This document shows, piece by piece, positions 1 through 11,560 of a stretch of DNA of 64,000 nucleotides (position 1 is the first letter of the stretch; each line of letters begins with the position of its first letter). The notes under the pieces were generated by a model. It saw nothing but the letters and a program-made list of their open reading frames with translations. It did not search any database and had not been told where the DNA came from. Source of the DNA: Ceratotherium simum simum (lineage: Eukaryota > Chordata > Mammalia > Perissodactyla > Rhinocerotidae); contig NW_004454216.1 in NCBI RefSeq assembly GCF_000283155.1, forward strand, positions 3,913,646 to 3,977,645, given 5' to 3'. The position numbers were made by a program, and so were the translations under genes.

Positions 1-224
1 CCTGTTCTCCTGAATCCTGTCCTGAGCTTCAAGGCCTGATTCGTGTGTTCTTCTTGATGTTCCATTTAGTTCACTGACTCCTTCTTTCTTGACTCCAGAA
101 ACCAAGCTTCCATTTTTACCGCTCACTGGAAAGGCTTTCTGTAAAATCATGTCCAGTATTTTCATTCAGCTTGTATTTTTCTCTTTATCTCTACCTTGCT
201 TCCAATGTGCTCCTCAGTGAGGGA

Positions 225-515
225 TAATAATAGCAAAATTTTTTGAACACTTACTATGTACTAGATGCTGTTCTAATTCCTTTAAATGTATACTCAAGTC
301 ATTGAAGTATTACGTTAACTCGCTGAATTCTCACAGTATCCCTTAGGTGAAGAGTACTATGCTTTCCAATATACTGACAAGGGCACTGAGACAGAACAAG
401 GTGAAGTCACTTGTCCTAAATTTCCCACTTACTGGGGGAGCTAAGACTCCATCACAGGTGGTCTCAGAGGCTCACAGTCTCTGCTTTTAGCTACACTGCG
501 GTGCTACCTCTCAGA
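225..515 (-). repeat. MIR SINE, antisense
   Basis: Ancient mammalian tRNA-derived SINE in reverse orientation. The order of MIR landmarks is visible: a 'cacttactatgtactagatgctgttctaa' type start, an 'aatcctcaca'-like stretch, the 'actgagacagaacaaggtgaagtcacttg' block and a final 'ctacactgcggtgctacctctc'. It is nearly full length and strongly diverged. Confidence 0.85.
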
Positions 516-574
516 ATTCCCTCCGGCTTGTCATCAGTGATATCCTTGCCTCTTGCATCAATCAGGCCAAATTC

Positions 575-760
575 CACTGAACAAACATCAACTGAGTGCC
601 CGAGAGGGGCCAGCTCATGTTCTCCTTCACAGTCTCCTCTTGTCCCCTTGCCCGTTAATTGTATTCAGGAGGGATAGATTAAGGCCAAAATTATGCTCTG
701 GCTTTTAAGGTCTAGGAGCTCTTTTCTAGATGGGGAGAAGGGCCTCATTGGGAGCACTGA
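575..760 (-). repeat. Probable L2 LINE fragment, antisense
   Basis: Weak match to the reverse complement of the L2 3' end: 'ctgaacaaacatcaactgagtgcc' near the start and 'aggtctaggagctcttttctagatggggaga' near 710-745. Heavily decayed; it could be a chance resemblance. Confidence 0.4.
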
Positions 761-859
761 GGAGCAGCACTGATGATCCTTCCACATCTCTTAATTATTA
801 ATAATTCCTCTATGATCCTCTCAATGCCCCAGTCTCATCATTGTAGATTTATGCAATTG

Positions 860-1375
860 TTCCCTTTTCTTTGACCTCCACATCTAATCAGTTACTAAAT
901 GTTACTGATTGCCCCCTTTAAAATTCATCTCTACAGCCATAACTCTACCCTAGGCTCTAATCCCTTCACTTCAGAATTGCAGTAATGGGTCTAAAAGGCC
1001 TCTCGTCACCCAGCTTCTGTCCATTCCAATGCAGTTACCACAGTCATATGTGCTGGACCCCAAAGCCCTTCCAATCATCTTCTATCACCAGGATCAAACT
1101 AACACCTCTCTGAAGCCTTCCTAGGTCACTCCACGGTTGGTCACTCCTCACTCCTGCATCTTTTGGGACCAGTCAAATAGTATCATGTACGTGTTTGTCA
1201 CTTCACTGCATTTTAGATTCCCTGTGGCCCGGACTGTCTATTATTTTTCTTTGTATTAATAACGTCCAACAATGTGTCTGGTACACAATAACCACTCAGT
1301 TAATCTAAGAATGAATGTGCAATTGAATGCGGGAAGGAATGAATGGACGAATAAATAAATGAAAGAAAAATGAAT
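860..1375 (+). repeat. L2 LINE 3' end
   Basis: Sense L2 3' region. 'ccttccaatcatcttctatcacc' and 'gaagccttcctaggtcact' correspond to the L2 tail of its reverse-transcriptase gene and 3' UTR. The copy ends with the characteristic 'gtgtctggtacacaataaccactcagtta' followed by a degenerate GAATGAATG-type terminal repeat at 1310-1370. Confidence 0.75.
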
Positions 1376-1814
1376 GACTCTGCAGGGTCTTTCAGCTGCC
1401 TTTCACCAAGTCCACACTTCTCAGCATGGACACAGAGGCCCAGTGCCCTGCCCTCCCTTCAACGAAGCTTACCTGTAATACCTGCTGGAGTGGCCCTGGT
1501 TTGCCTAAGCAGGTGTGTTTACTGTTCTCTTGACATAACATTTTCTTCTCCTTGTATTAATAGTTCAAGGCATTCCCTTCTCCTGGAACATCTTTCAGAC
1601 ATTTCTTCATCATTTTCTTTCTCTACAAAGTCTGCCCCACTCATTTCCATTTCCAATACTCACCATTACTTTGTTCACATACACAAATAATCATCACAAT
1701 AAACTGATGAGAATGTGTTATTTTCACAATAGTTTATTACAGTGAAACTATCCACCAAGGACAATGGTGTCACATCATTTAACATATTTAACATCAGGTG
1801 TCCAATGACAAGAT
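1376..1814. other. Unassigned sequence
   Basis: Pyrimidine-rich, moderately complex DNA. An open frame at 1370-1690 (+) has no recognisable domain, and its composition (Ser/His/Phe-rich) fits translation of noncoding CT-rich DNA. Confidence 0.5.
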
Positions 1815-2800
1815 TGCAGTCTCAAATCTAGTATGTGGGCTTGGTCAATGTATTACCTGCTATGAGCCTTAGTTTACTCATTTGGTAAATAAAGGTAAAA
1901 ACCATTAGCTACTTCACAAATTTATTGTGGTGTGGAGTATTTTTCAACAACTGACAACCAGTACTCCAATTCTCTGAACACCAACTGGGTGTCTAATAAT
2001 TCAATTCTGACCCTATCTATCAATTCAATTCTGACACTGGAGTTAGTGTCAGATCCCACAAGTTAAAGGGTTCAGTCTCAGAGGACTGCCCCCTGCTTCA
2101 GACAGCAGGCACTGCCCTGGGCTTTCCATACTTCTGACCAACTGGCTATAATCGGGAGGTCCCATGACCCCCTCCTAAGGTTCACTAATTTGCTAAAGCA
2201 GCTCACAAAACTCAGGAAGACATTTTAGTTACGTTTACCTGTATATTATAAAGGATACAAATGAAGAGTCAGATGAAGAAGTACTTCGGGTAAGGTCTGG
2301 AAGGGTCCTAAATGCAGGAGCTTATGTCTCCATGGAGTTGAGGTATGCCACCATCTTGGCAGGTGGATGTGTTCACCAGTTCAGAACTCATCACATCTCC
2401 TTGTTCAAGAGATTTTATCTTCAGCCTCCTCCTCTTCCCAGAGGTCAGCGGGTGAGTCTGAATGTTCCAACCCTTTAATCACCTGGTCTTTCTGGTGACC
2501 AGCCCCACCTTGAGACTGTCTAGGGGTACTGCCATAGGTCATCTCATTAGCATAAACTAAGGTGTGATCAGAAGGGACTCATTATGATAACAAAAGACAT
2601 TCTCATCACTTAGGAAATTCCAGGGGTTTTAGGTGCTCTGTGCCAGAAACAGAGGACAAAGACCAAGTATATTTCTTATTATATCACATGATGATTAAAT
2701 GAAACTTTCTATGTAAGATATAATTTAGTAAAATGTTTTGCAAATAATTTTGTCCACTGTAAGGTATTACATAAGTGTTGTTGTAATAAATGCTTAAAAC
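1815..2800 (+). repeat. MIR SINE split by an LTR
   Basis: Sense MIR: left part 1815-1930 ('gagccttagtttactcatttggtaaataaaggtaaaa...') and right part 2689-2800 ('gatgattaaatgaaactttctatgtaag...ttttgcaaataa'). The consensus runs on from one part to the other once the LTR at about 1931-2688 is removed, so the LTR landed in an existing MIR. Confidence 0.75.
1931..2688 (+). mobile_element. Solo LTR of an endogenous retrovirus
   Basis: About 760 bp bounded by TG...CA (TGTGGAGTAT at the left, ATATCACA at the right). Internal landmarks typical of a mammalian LTR family are visible: 'aggagcttatgtctccatggag', 'ggtggatgtgttcacc', 'cacttaggaaattccaggggttttagg' and a terminal 'atttcttattatatcaca'. No gag, pol or env sequence is attached, so it is a recombined solo LTR. 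I do not assign the subfamily. The target duplication could not be read cleanly. Confidence 0.7.
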
Positions 2801-3019
2801 TGCCTTTGTTCTCAAGACTCAAAAGCAAAAGTAAAACACAAATACCCCTTGCATCACTTAACTCTATAGTTCCGTGTCTCTGAAAGGTTTTCTTTCAATA
2901 TACCCCAACTAAATTAACCTTCCCATCAAGTAGCGCTTAGTTTGTTAACAAATACAGCATTGATGGAGAAATTTCATGATCTCTAAACCGTATGGCAATC
3001 CTGGCTGATCAACACTGTC

Positions 3020-3175
3020 ATCCTCCATTAACAGAGGAATAAACTGAGGCTCAAACAAGTCACCTCACTTCCACATGGTGACAGGGCTAGTAGGTTTGAA
3101 GCTGGGCTTCAAATTCAAGGTTATCAGTCATAGAAGTCCACACCCTACTCATGGCACCATGATGCCTCTGTGACA
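3020..3175 (-). repeat. MIR SINE, antisense
   Basis: The reverse MIR core is recognised by 'aacagaggaataaactgaggctcaaacaagtcacctcact...' and by the end 'catggcaccatgatgcctctg'. Confidence 0.85.
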
Positions 3176-3546
3176 GAGGATCATTATTTCACGGATAATT
3201 CCATTTTACAGTAAATGCAGCATCCCTGCAGTTGGCTCATATGCTATGAAAGGAGACAGGAATCACATGCCCATCTGGGTGTCTGTGTGGAGCACTGTCC
3301 TGTTGGGGTCAGCAGGTTGGCTTCCTGCCATCCAGGGATGATGCCTTTCATAATGAGGAAGTTAAAAATATAATTATGGAAATTAATTCCTGAACTGCTG
3401 TGGCCTGTGAATTCTACCAAGCAGAACTTTGAATATGAAGGGCACTGCTGCAATGCAGAGCAGAGACAGGAAGACCCTACCTCTGCAGTCTCTTAGGGGA
3501 TGAGCTGAACTATTTTCATACAACCCCCTACAGGCTTATTTAACAA

Positions 3547-3548
<2 letters not shown>

Positions 3549-3581
<33 letters not shown>
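3549..3581 (+). repeat. (GT)n microsatellite
   Basis: Thirty-three uninterrupted bases of GT dinucleotide; a likely length-polymorphic marker. Confidence 0.97.
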
Positions 3582-3582
<1 letters not shown>

Positions 3583-4396
3583 TGGGATGATGGCATGCCT
3601 ATGAGCATTCCTGTCACCTGATGCATACAGATGTTCTGTTAACCAATTAACTCATTGGACTAAATGGGCTAACTCAAACTAAATGACATCAACTTGCTCT
3701 ATAAGGATAGAAATAAATTAGGATAAGTGAGTTTTAAATGCCAGAATGAAGGAATGAAAAAGGAAATAGAAAAAAGAAAACAAATTCTAATTCCTAATCT
3801 ACGCATTTCTTCCCATTCCTAGAAACTGCCTAATCTACTTTTGCAGATAGATTAGAAAATACCCCAGCTTGCAAAAGCTTGTCAGCACCCTACCACATTG
3901 CACATTAAGCTGATGCCAAGCTTAGAGCATGAGGAAATTCAAGATCAATGCTGAGAAATGTATTTCTTAGGCTTTTAAATAGTCTTTGGTCATAATCTGA
4001 TTTCTTTTCAACCACTCCAAACTCTTTCCAGCTCTGTCCTTCAGCTAATATGGAGGACAATAAACATACTCCCAACGAGGATTCTGAGAAGTCACTTCAG
4101 AAACATTCTTCCTGGAATTCTGTGTGGTTTAAAGGAAAATATTCACAAGTATTATCCACATAGCACTAAAAGTGGAAAGAGAAAGGACCACGTATTTTTA
4201 TTTTCTAATACTGCCAAGGTGCACACCTCCTATAATTTTCAGAGACCCACACTATAATTCACTCTCTGTCCTATGATCTGCCTCTTTTCTCTCTCTCATT
4301 AGATTTAATTCAGTAATCACACCCTACAAGCCATTCAGGCAGAAATACCCTTGCTGATTGCAACTTTCACCAGCTAGTCCATGAATATTGCTATAA

Positions 4397-4429
4397 TGTG
4401 TGTGTGTATGTATGTGTATGTGTGTGTAT
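4397..4429 (+). repeat. Imperfect (TG)n microsatellite
   Basis: TG repeats interrupted by TATG units. Confidence 0.9.
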
Positions 4430-5914
4430 CAGCATTCAAGAGAAAGAAAGAGAATATTGCCTCCATCAGCAGCTGCCTTCTCTCTGTGTTTTTAATTTGG
4501 TCTCTCTACCTATTTCTTTTTTCCCACTTTGTGTCCATAGGAGTGGAATTCCATCCCTTGAGAGTGGCGATACTGGTAGACAAATCTTCCTTCCTCACCA
4601 GTCACTATTTGGTGTGAAATTCCTTGTCTCCTCCTTTCATTTTTTTTCTGTATTTTTAATTACCTCCTCCTCGTGCTAAGCACAGGCCATTACCCCTTCT
4701 TCTGAAAGACAACTGTTTCTGTGACCCTGTTATGTTTCTACAACTGAGATTTATCTCTAAGCCTTTCCTCTTACATTTCAATGCCTGTCTGTGCCTGCTT
4801 TTTGTCCATGTTGCTTTCTGAGTTTCTCGCTCATCCCCCAATTTGTTACTTGTATGTGATTATCTCTTGCTTATCCCCAAGTGATCTTGTGAACATGGTT
4901 TCTTTTTGCTTCCCTTACCTCTTGTGTGGCATGTATATGTCAATTCCCGTTTCCTCTGGGAGAGGTAGAAGGGGCAGCAGTTGCTGAATGGTGTGTGTGT
5001 TTTAGTTCAGAAGATGTATCTGTCTCTCTCCACTGCCTTGTTCCGTATCTTTATGCATGAGCGGCATCACTCAAGCTGAGCTAAAGCTTAACAGCCTGAA
5101 ACTGCACAATGCACAGCCCATAAATAAATGGTTCGCGTTCCTGGATGAATAGAAAGCATTGATTTGTATGGTAGAGAAGCTAAAGGGTCTAAGAAGGCCA
5201 AAATTTTATATTTTTAAATAATTTTCCTTTATACAGCAGCCTAAATTGTTGATTTACATTCTAAAGCATCAAATAGAGGCCATAACATTTTGTCCCTTCA
5301 TATTGAGCAATAAGACTGAAGATTCTAAATGCATACTGTAAAGGAAGAGTAAAATAAGGCACCAAATCTCAAAGGTGTTGATGTCACATGCGGCTAGAGC
5401 AGGGCCACCCTTTTGTCACCAATCAGCCTTGTGTTTCCCCGTCTAGATCTTGTGTGTAGCCTCCAGCCATGGTCGTATCATTTCTCATTTCTCTTTCCCG
5501 GCATTAAATGAATTTGTTCTTTCTGTACTTAGAAATGATAAAAACATGGTGAGAGAGGAGAGGGAGAAATAAGAGAGGGAAAAATGTACAGAACAGAGAG
5601 TTCTAGAATGTTCTAGTCTCGCCAATACCTTTAATAACTTTTGCATGAATTTGTATCAGTGGATACTTTTATCTTGCATTTACATTTATACATGTAGTTT
5701 AGTAAGGGAGAGATAGACAAAAGGAGATAAGAATAAGTATATGGCAATAAACACAAATAAATAGTTTCTCCTTAATGGAAAAATTAATTACATGGATACA
5801 AATTGTGTATTATCAAATAACCTTCAAGAAACTTAGAATGAAAAATAATTTTATCACATTATTAAAAGGAATTTCTAGCAAATGTAACTTAAAATAAAGG
5901 TGAGAGGAAGGAAA

Positions 5915-6105
5915 AGGGAAACTAATATTTATTAAGCATCTACAATGTATTCAAACATGGGGATAGCTGTGTTCATACAGAATAGCTAATCTAATCCTCT
6001 CAGCAACCCTAGAAATAAGTGCTGTTAGCCCTACTTTTATAGCAATGGAAACTGGACTCATAAATTAAGTCATTTACCTAAAATCACACAGATGACTTGA
6101 ATTCA
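5915..6105 (-). repeat. MIR SINE, antisense
   Basis: 'aatatttattaagcatctacaatgta', 'aatcctctcagcaaccctagaaataagtgctgttag' and 'catttacctaaaatcacacag' follow the reverse MIR consensus in order. The copy stops at a short inserted segment that begins near 6106. Confidence 0.85.
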
Positions 6106-6212
6106 AAAGATACATTTTTTTTTCCAGGATTTATTGGGGGCAATTTTTTTTCTATCCAGGATTAAATGTCTTCTCTGTTGATTAGATAACTCTCTGTGGG
6201 TAAGAAAGATAC
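6106..6212 (-). mobile_element. Short poly(A)-tailed retro-insert with TSD
   Basis: A 91-bp segment (6114-6204) lies between direct repeats AAAGATAC (6106-6113 and 6205-6212). Read on the minus strand it ends with AATAAA (6130-6135), six bases, then nine or more A. That is the layout of the 3' end of a polyadenylated RNA copied by L1 machinery and severely 5'-truncated. The parent transcript is not recognised. An 8-bp TSD in AT-rich DNA could be coincidental. Confidence 0.45.
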
Positions 6213-7254
6213 GATGTATGATAGGTGACACTCTGTCTTCTCAACCTGGGAAACAAATGTAAAATTCTGCTGGTCCACACAGTCTTTATAGAAGTTCAGA
6301 GATGTCTTAGCTGATCAGTTTTCTGATTGTGGGCCCTACCTGGTTACCTGAAGTAGATGAGCAATCTTATATGTCCTTCCCTAGGCCCAGGAAGAGGAGC
6401 CCTGTGCTGGGTCCTTTACTTAGACTACTCTGTCTAGTCCTTCCATAGCCACATCCCTCCTTATGGGTAAAGAGTTAACAGCCTAAAGGAGTGCCCGCAT
6501 GGCACCCACACTCCACCTTCTAGACCATGTCCTGTGCACCTGGCATCCTGGAATTCCCTGTCCAGAGAATCCCAGCCCCATTTTCTAGGTCTGCATTGAC
6601 CTCTTCCTGCCTGTCCTCGAAAGTGCTAGCCAAGGGAAGTTTTTAGGGACTGTCAGAGCATGAACATGAAGATAAGGGGCCCTCATAAATGGATGTAATG
6701 TAGAACTGAGGCCAGAACAGGACGAGAAGGAGAGAAATCCCTGGGCAAGGACCAGCAGTCAGGGGAAGCTCTTCTAGCTCCACTTTCCTCAGACACAGAA
6801 CTTCAAGGAGTTGAGGATTCTAAATTGAAACCTGGCCTTCTAGGAGGATATGATGATATTATTTTGAATAAATAGTACATAGGCCTCCATTTGTATGTTG
6901 TCCCGGACCTCATATATAATAGAAACAGGCCTGAATACCATACTAGTCTGATTATATTTTACTTAGGAGGAAAGAATTCACTTGGTACTTTCAACTTTAA
7001 TTATAATTTTAAACATAATTTCATACAATAACTTGTTTCTTCAGCTCCCTCTAATGTTGGGGAACAGGGAAGAACAACTAGCTATTTGTTCTGACCTCCA
7101 AGAAGCAGACTGCCTTGAACACTAGCATCCCACACACATTTCCTTCCATTGGCAGGCACACCAGGCAACTCATGTCCTATCCCTGGAATCCATAAAAATG
7201 TGACTGTTTCTCATTGGAAGTCTTAGCTTCTTCTTGTAATGCTGACCTTTTAGA
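6213..7254. other. Unassigned sequence
   Basis: Complex, relatively GC-rich DNA between about 6340 and 6800 with no repeat signature that I recognise and no long open frame. It may be single-copy. Confidence 0.5.
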
Positions 7255-7352
7255 ATTGCGCTGAAAATTAAATAAAATGATAAGTACAGTGTTTGGCACA
7301 AGAACACACAGACTCACATGGTAGATACAAAATAAATGCTAATTTCCTTCCT
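7255..7352 (+). repeat. MIR SINE 3' fragment
   Basis: 'aaaattaaataaaatgataagtacagtgtttggcacaag...aaataaatgctaattt' matches the MIR 3' core (ATTAAATGAG...CAGTGCCTGGCACATAGTA...AATAAATG). Confidence 0.75.
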
Positions 7353-9479
7353 GCCCCCTTCCTTCTGCAAGAGCAATCTTTTTATATTACCTGAGAAACA
7401 TGAGTATTCCATAATGGGGGTCAATTGATCTCTTTCCTCCCAAGTTCAAGTCCCTCCAGCACACTTGTTTACCACCCTCCACCATGCAATAAATGAAAGA
7501 TGCTAAAGAGGCCCTAGATGCCATTTCATCAGGTCCCTCACCAATCAACCTACCCAGCTCAACTCAAGAGTCACCTGCTGTGTTCCATCCTGCCTTTTCT
7601 TGTCCTTACTCTTGGTTTCACTGTTTAAGTCCCACCTCACCCCCATGCACTCATTTCCCCAAAGGATGGTCGCTTCATCTCTGCCATTGGGCTTTTAGCC
7701 AGATGAATGCAAAGCACTTATCCAGGAGACCCGGCCTAAGTGGGTACACAATGTCACAGTCCATTTGCTTAAAAAACTAAAAATAAAGTCATCTGCTCTG
7801 TTTATCTCTAGCTTTCCACAGAGAATGGCAGTTGCTGATTTTAATCTATTGTGATGGAGTGCTGCTTAGCGTAAAACACACTGCTTTCCTCACACAAGGA
7901 TGCAGAACTGAAACCCACCAGAGCAGCCTTGCCTGTTGCTTGAACTCGAGGTGCATGAGCTTGTCTTCTTGCAGAGAACTTTCCATTTCTTGTTCTCTGC
8001 TTCCCATGCTCTTAGCATATGCAGAGGGACTAGATTTGGGATTGCAGCTCTTCCCTTTTCTGCATTCTATCAACATGCAGCATGTAATACATTTCAGATT
8101 TAAATATGCAAAGGCATCGTACAGGGCAATATGGGAAGAAAAGTGTGCCCTGTAGTCCTGGCTGTGTTTTGAAACTGAAGTGAAGAGAGAACAGTATAAC
8201 CAGAGACAGGTATTCTGAAGATACTATTATTAGGGGCATTTCTCTGTAGATATCTTAAGCAGCCTCTGCGTTAACAAGAGTTTTAGTACTAGAATAGCTT
8301 AATGAGGCACTAATGAGTGAAGAAGAACTGATCCCTCTGTTAAGTCCCCCATTCTGCATTGTTTACAAGGGGTCAGTGCTCTCTGCATATTTCTACAACA
8401 AAATAATTACAGTACTTTCTAATCTCATTTCAAATATTATCCAGCCAACCTGTTTGCAGCCTGCACACACACACACACAGTTTAAGTCAGTACAGGCAAA
8501 ATGGACTAGAAGTGGATTATAGAAAATGGAAGGAAGCTGATCCCCTCATCTCTATTCATTTCTCCTGGAGTTAACTGCTGACTTATCGACAACAAATTTG
8601 TGCTCAGCTTGAGTCAGTCACATATTTCATTTGGAACCGACAGGTTACAATCTACCTATTGGCATCCTGCTGGTGTCACATGTGACACACTTGCGATAGC
8701 TGCTGCATGCTGGACATGTTCAAGATGAGCATCTTTCGGAGAGCTTTTCCCAAAAACTATTAAACAGCTTTACACTAGAAAGAAGGCTTGTCTTAAGGCC
8801 AAGAGAAGAAAGAACCTAGGGTGATTTTAGCAGCACTGAGAGAGTTCCTTTGCACACTAAAACCAAGAAGGCAATAACAGAGAATAACTCCCCAACCCAC
8901 TTAATAAAACCCATTTATTTAATAAAAGACTACTAGTCCTTTATGCAATTAGAAGGAAGACTTCAATATAAATACCACTGAAACATATGTTGGTTCAACT
9001 CAATCATTCAAATTCATTTCTCAGGTAACTTAATTAAATACAATGCCACAAAATATTTATTAAGTGTCTACTATGTTTTTGAGAACCTATTTCTGTTATA
9101 TGCTACCAAATGTACTGAGGTAACACTTTAAGTAACCTAAGGCCTTTTTTCATAAACAAAACAGTGATAATTCCTAATGTTAGTATGGTTACGGTTTTTG
9201 AAACACTTCCATTCATTCAAAATAATTCATAAGGGACCACACAAATATTTCAGTGGCTCAGAAAGCAATCTTATCCAATTTGGAAGTATAGAGATACTGT
9301 TAGGAAGTTGACATGTAGCTTGGCTCAGAATGATGAAAAGCAATTCCTCAAGTGGACTTGGAAACAATGTTTCTTAGGTATCCATAATAACAGCAAAGCT
9401 GTCAAGAGTAGGGAAATTCTAGGTCATTTTTTTGGAAGAAGCCTGTAGTTTTATTTAGCTGGAATTTTGGTCATGCTGC
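7353..9479. other. Unassigned stretch
   Basis: Mostly unique-looking DNA. It contains a (CA)8 run (8464-8479), a perfect 16-bp palindrome with an E-box core (8673-8688) and a possible MIR/L2 scrap at about 9040-9085 ('aaatatttattaagtgtctactatg'). Opposing open frames at 7832-8155 (+) and 7846-8076 (-) overlap each other and have no recognisable domain. Confidence 0.5.
8464..8479 (+). repeat. (CA)8 microsatellite
   Basis: Eight perfect CA units. Confidence 0.95.
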
Positions 9480-9842
9480 TTCAGTTGTATGTCATGTAGG
9501 GTCTTAAGTGTCAGGTAAAGTAATTAGGATATAATTGAAAGTAGTGAGTGGCTAATGATAGTTTTTAAGCATAAGATAATAAGATGATAGCTGTATTCTA
9601 AGAAGATTAATCTGTCAGCAGTGTGTAGAAGTAAGAAGACCAAGTATTTTAGGCAAGGGAAAACTAGTGTCTCAATTATAGTGATACTAGTGTGGAAAGA
9701 AATCTACCTTACAGATAAACTGCAAAGGCTGTGGTGGCACACTGAATGTGGCAAAATAGGGAAAAGGAAACATCTGAGATTAGGGGCTGCGTAGTTTAGA
9801 ACCGATACCTGAAAAGTGAAGGCAAAATGAATAACAAGAGAC

Positions 9843-10393
9843 TATAGGGGAGCAGAATTTGTTACCCCAAAGTGTGTCTCTTGGGTTTGATTATTTTTAA
9901 GAACAAAAGACTTAGGAAGAAACTTTGACCTTCACCTTAACTGCCTAACAGAATTTAAGATAGAAAGGCTGTTCCAGGAAGGAGCTATCATCATAGATAA
10001 CTATAGTATAATATAAACTAGGTGTGGTAGACAGGTAGGAACCTAGCAAGGCCCATTTGATCAAAGTCCTCCCTATCATTATCTTTGCAAGGCATGGCAA
10101 ACATTTGTTTACCAAACATTTGCTTTTCCATCTCCATGTGAATTGCCTTCCTCCTCTTTGAAGTCCCAAACCATTACCCCCAACATACTCCTTTGTCTTT
10201 AGCTGAAGATGGTATTTAAGGTGGCGGCTTCAGCCATTTTGGCGAGTTACTCAGTTTTCCTGGGTTTCTCCCATGTATACATGTTATTAAACTTTGTTTG
10301 ATTTTCTCCTGTTCCTCTGTCTCATGTCAATTTAATTCTTAGACCAGCCAGAAGAACCTAGAAAGGTAGAGGAAAATTTCTTCCTCCTCTACA
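9843..10393 (+). mobile_element. Solo LTR, class I (gammaretrovirus-like) ERV
   Basis: About 550 bp. Visible are a possible TATA-like 'ggtatttaag' near 10210, an ATTAAA poly(A) signal near 10287, and a GA/CT-rich 3' end with 'ttcttagaccagccagaagaacctagaa...cttcctcctctaca', a pattern typical of class I LTR ends. AGAC lies on each side (9839-9842, 10394-10397), consistent with a 4-bp target duplication if the 5' TG has mutated to TA. No internal viral genes are adjacent. It sits inside an antisense L2. Confidence 0.65.
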
Positions 10394-10921
10394 AGACATT
10401 AAGAGGAAAAGAGAGAGGAAAGAGTAGTAAAGATTAGCTTGGAGTGTTTGATGAATGGATTTTGTACCAAAGTAAATTTTTGCAAAAGGCATTAAGAACC
10501 GTGGAGGTGTGCAGATGAGTTGGTACAGATAAAAATTTCATGCCCATGTTCAAAGAATATTTAAATAGAGGAATTGATGGAATCTACAAGGAAAAGACTA
10601 TACAAGGAAGAGTAGGGGCACATGACATACTGTAGGGGGCACATACATTTAGAAAGTAAAGGAAGGTGCAGGTTGGTGGGACAATGACAGGGCAAGGGAG
10701 TCTCAGGGGAAAAAGTAATAGCATCAAAGGCAAAGCAAGTAACAAATGCTAAAGAGATATTAGAGAGAATGAGAACCTCCCAAAAACAATTGGATTAGAC
10801 TGTTAGAGGCTTCTTGGAGTCTTTCAAGCATTCAGCTTTAGGCGAAGGAGAGACTTCAGTACAGTGTAAGAAATGAACAATGGGAGAAGGTGGAGGAAGT
10901 TTTTATAGAATATGACATTAG

Positions 10922-11130
10922 TTGGGCTGGCCCCGTGGCTTAGCGGTTAAGCTCGCGTGCTCCACTGCTGGCGGCCAGGGTTCGGATCCCGGGCGCACAC
11001 CGACGCACCACTTGTCTGGCCATGCTGAGGCCGCGTCCCACATACAGCAACTAGAAGGATGTGCAGCTATGACATACAACTGTCTACTGGGGCTTTGGGG
11101 GGAAAATAAACAAATAAAATTAAAAAAAAA
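10922..11130 (+). mobile_element. ERE SINE (equid tRNA-derived)
   Basis: Starts 'gggctggccccgtggcttagcggttaag' (pol III A box), then the GGTTCGGATCC B box at 10980, 'ccatgctgaggccgcgtcccacatacagcaactag', 'ggggctttgggg' and an A-rich tail. It is flanked by near-identical 14-15 bp target duplications: AGAATATGACATTAG (10907-10921) and AGAATATGATGTTAG (11131-11145). Confidence 0.95.
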
Positions 11131-11209
11131 AGAATATGATGTTAGGAGTGCAGATAAGGGAATTGGATGGAAGAGACTAGTCATTTAATGGGGTTGAGGG
11201 AACAGGGAG

Positions 11210-11236
11210 CTGTGTGTGTGTATGCGTGTGTGTGTT
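11210..11236 (+). repeat. Short GT-rich repeat
   Basis: Imperfect (GT)n with TATGC interruptions. A second simple run, (GA)n, lies at about 11347-11363. Confidence 0.85.
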
Positions 11237-11560
11237 GTTTGGTTGCTTTATCTGTTTTGGCTGCTTATTGGTTTGTTGGGATAAGGAACAACTGAATGTG
11301 TCTACGAAAAGTGGACAAAGCAGGTGGAGAAAGGAGGATTGAAGATGGAGAGAGAGAGAGAGGCTTTGAAGGATATAGATTCAAGAATCTAAAGGACTGA
11401 CATTTAAGATTTTCACTGAGGCTATTAATTAGGCGTGAAAAGAAAACTGGCTGTTATTTTTCATATGTGAGTTAAGAGAGTTAAGGATCATTGTAGGTAA
11501 AGAGTAATGTTGAGGTGGAGAGGAAATTTACTGGTCTTTTTCTTCAGAAAAACTTTTGGT

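Larger units (their letters stand above)
3176..5914. other. Long unassigned stretch
   Basis: About 2.7 kb of AT-rich, mostly unique-looking DNA. It holds a (GT)n run at 3549-3581 and a second GT-rich run at 4397-4429. Several short open frames (for example 4381-4617 and 4656-4841) show no domain, no splice-site pattern and no coding-like composition. I see nothing else. Confidence 0.5.
9480..11560 (-). repeat. L2 LINE, antisense, interrupted
   Basis: Reverse-oriented L2 covering its reverse-transcriptase gene 3' part. 9480-9680 reads 'catgtagggtcttaagtgtcagg...gtttttaagcataagataa...ttaatctgtcagcagtgtgtagaag', the antisense of the L2 region before the 3' UTR. After an LTR (9843-10393), 10400-10900 continues toward the L2 5' side ('gggggcacatacatttagaaagtaaaggaag', 'caaatgctaaagagatattagagagaatgag'). 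An ERE SINE at 10922-11130 interrupts it again. The limits past 11.3 kb are uncertain. Confidence 0.7.

Noticed and set aside
10922..11060. tRNA gene from A/B box-like motifs in EREs
   Set aside because: The boxes belong to tRNA-derived SINE heads; there is no complete cloverleaf, and the sequence continues into ERE body and tail.
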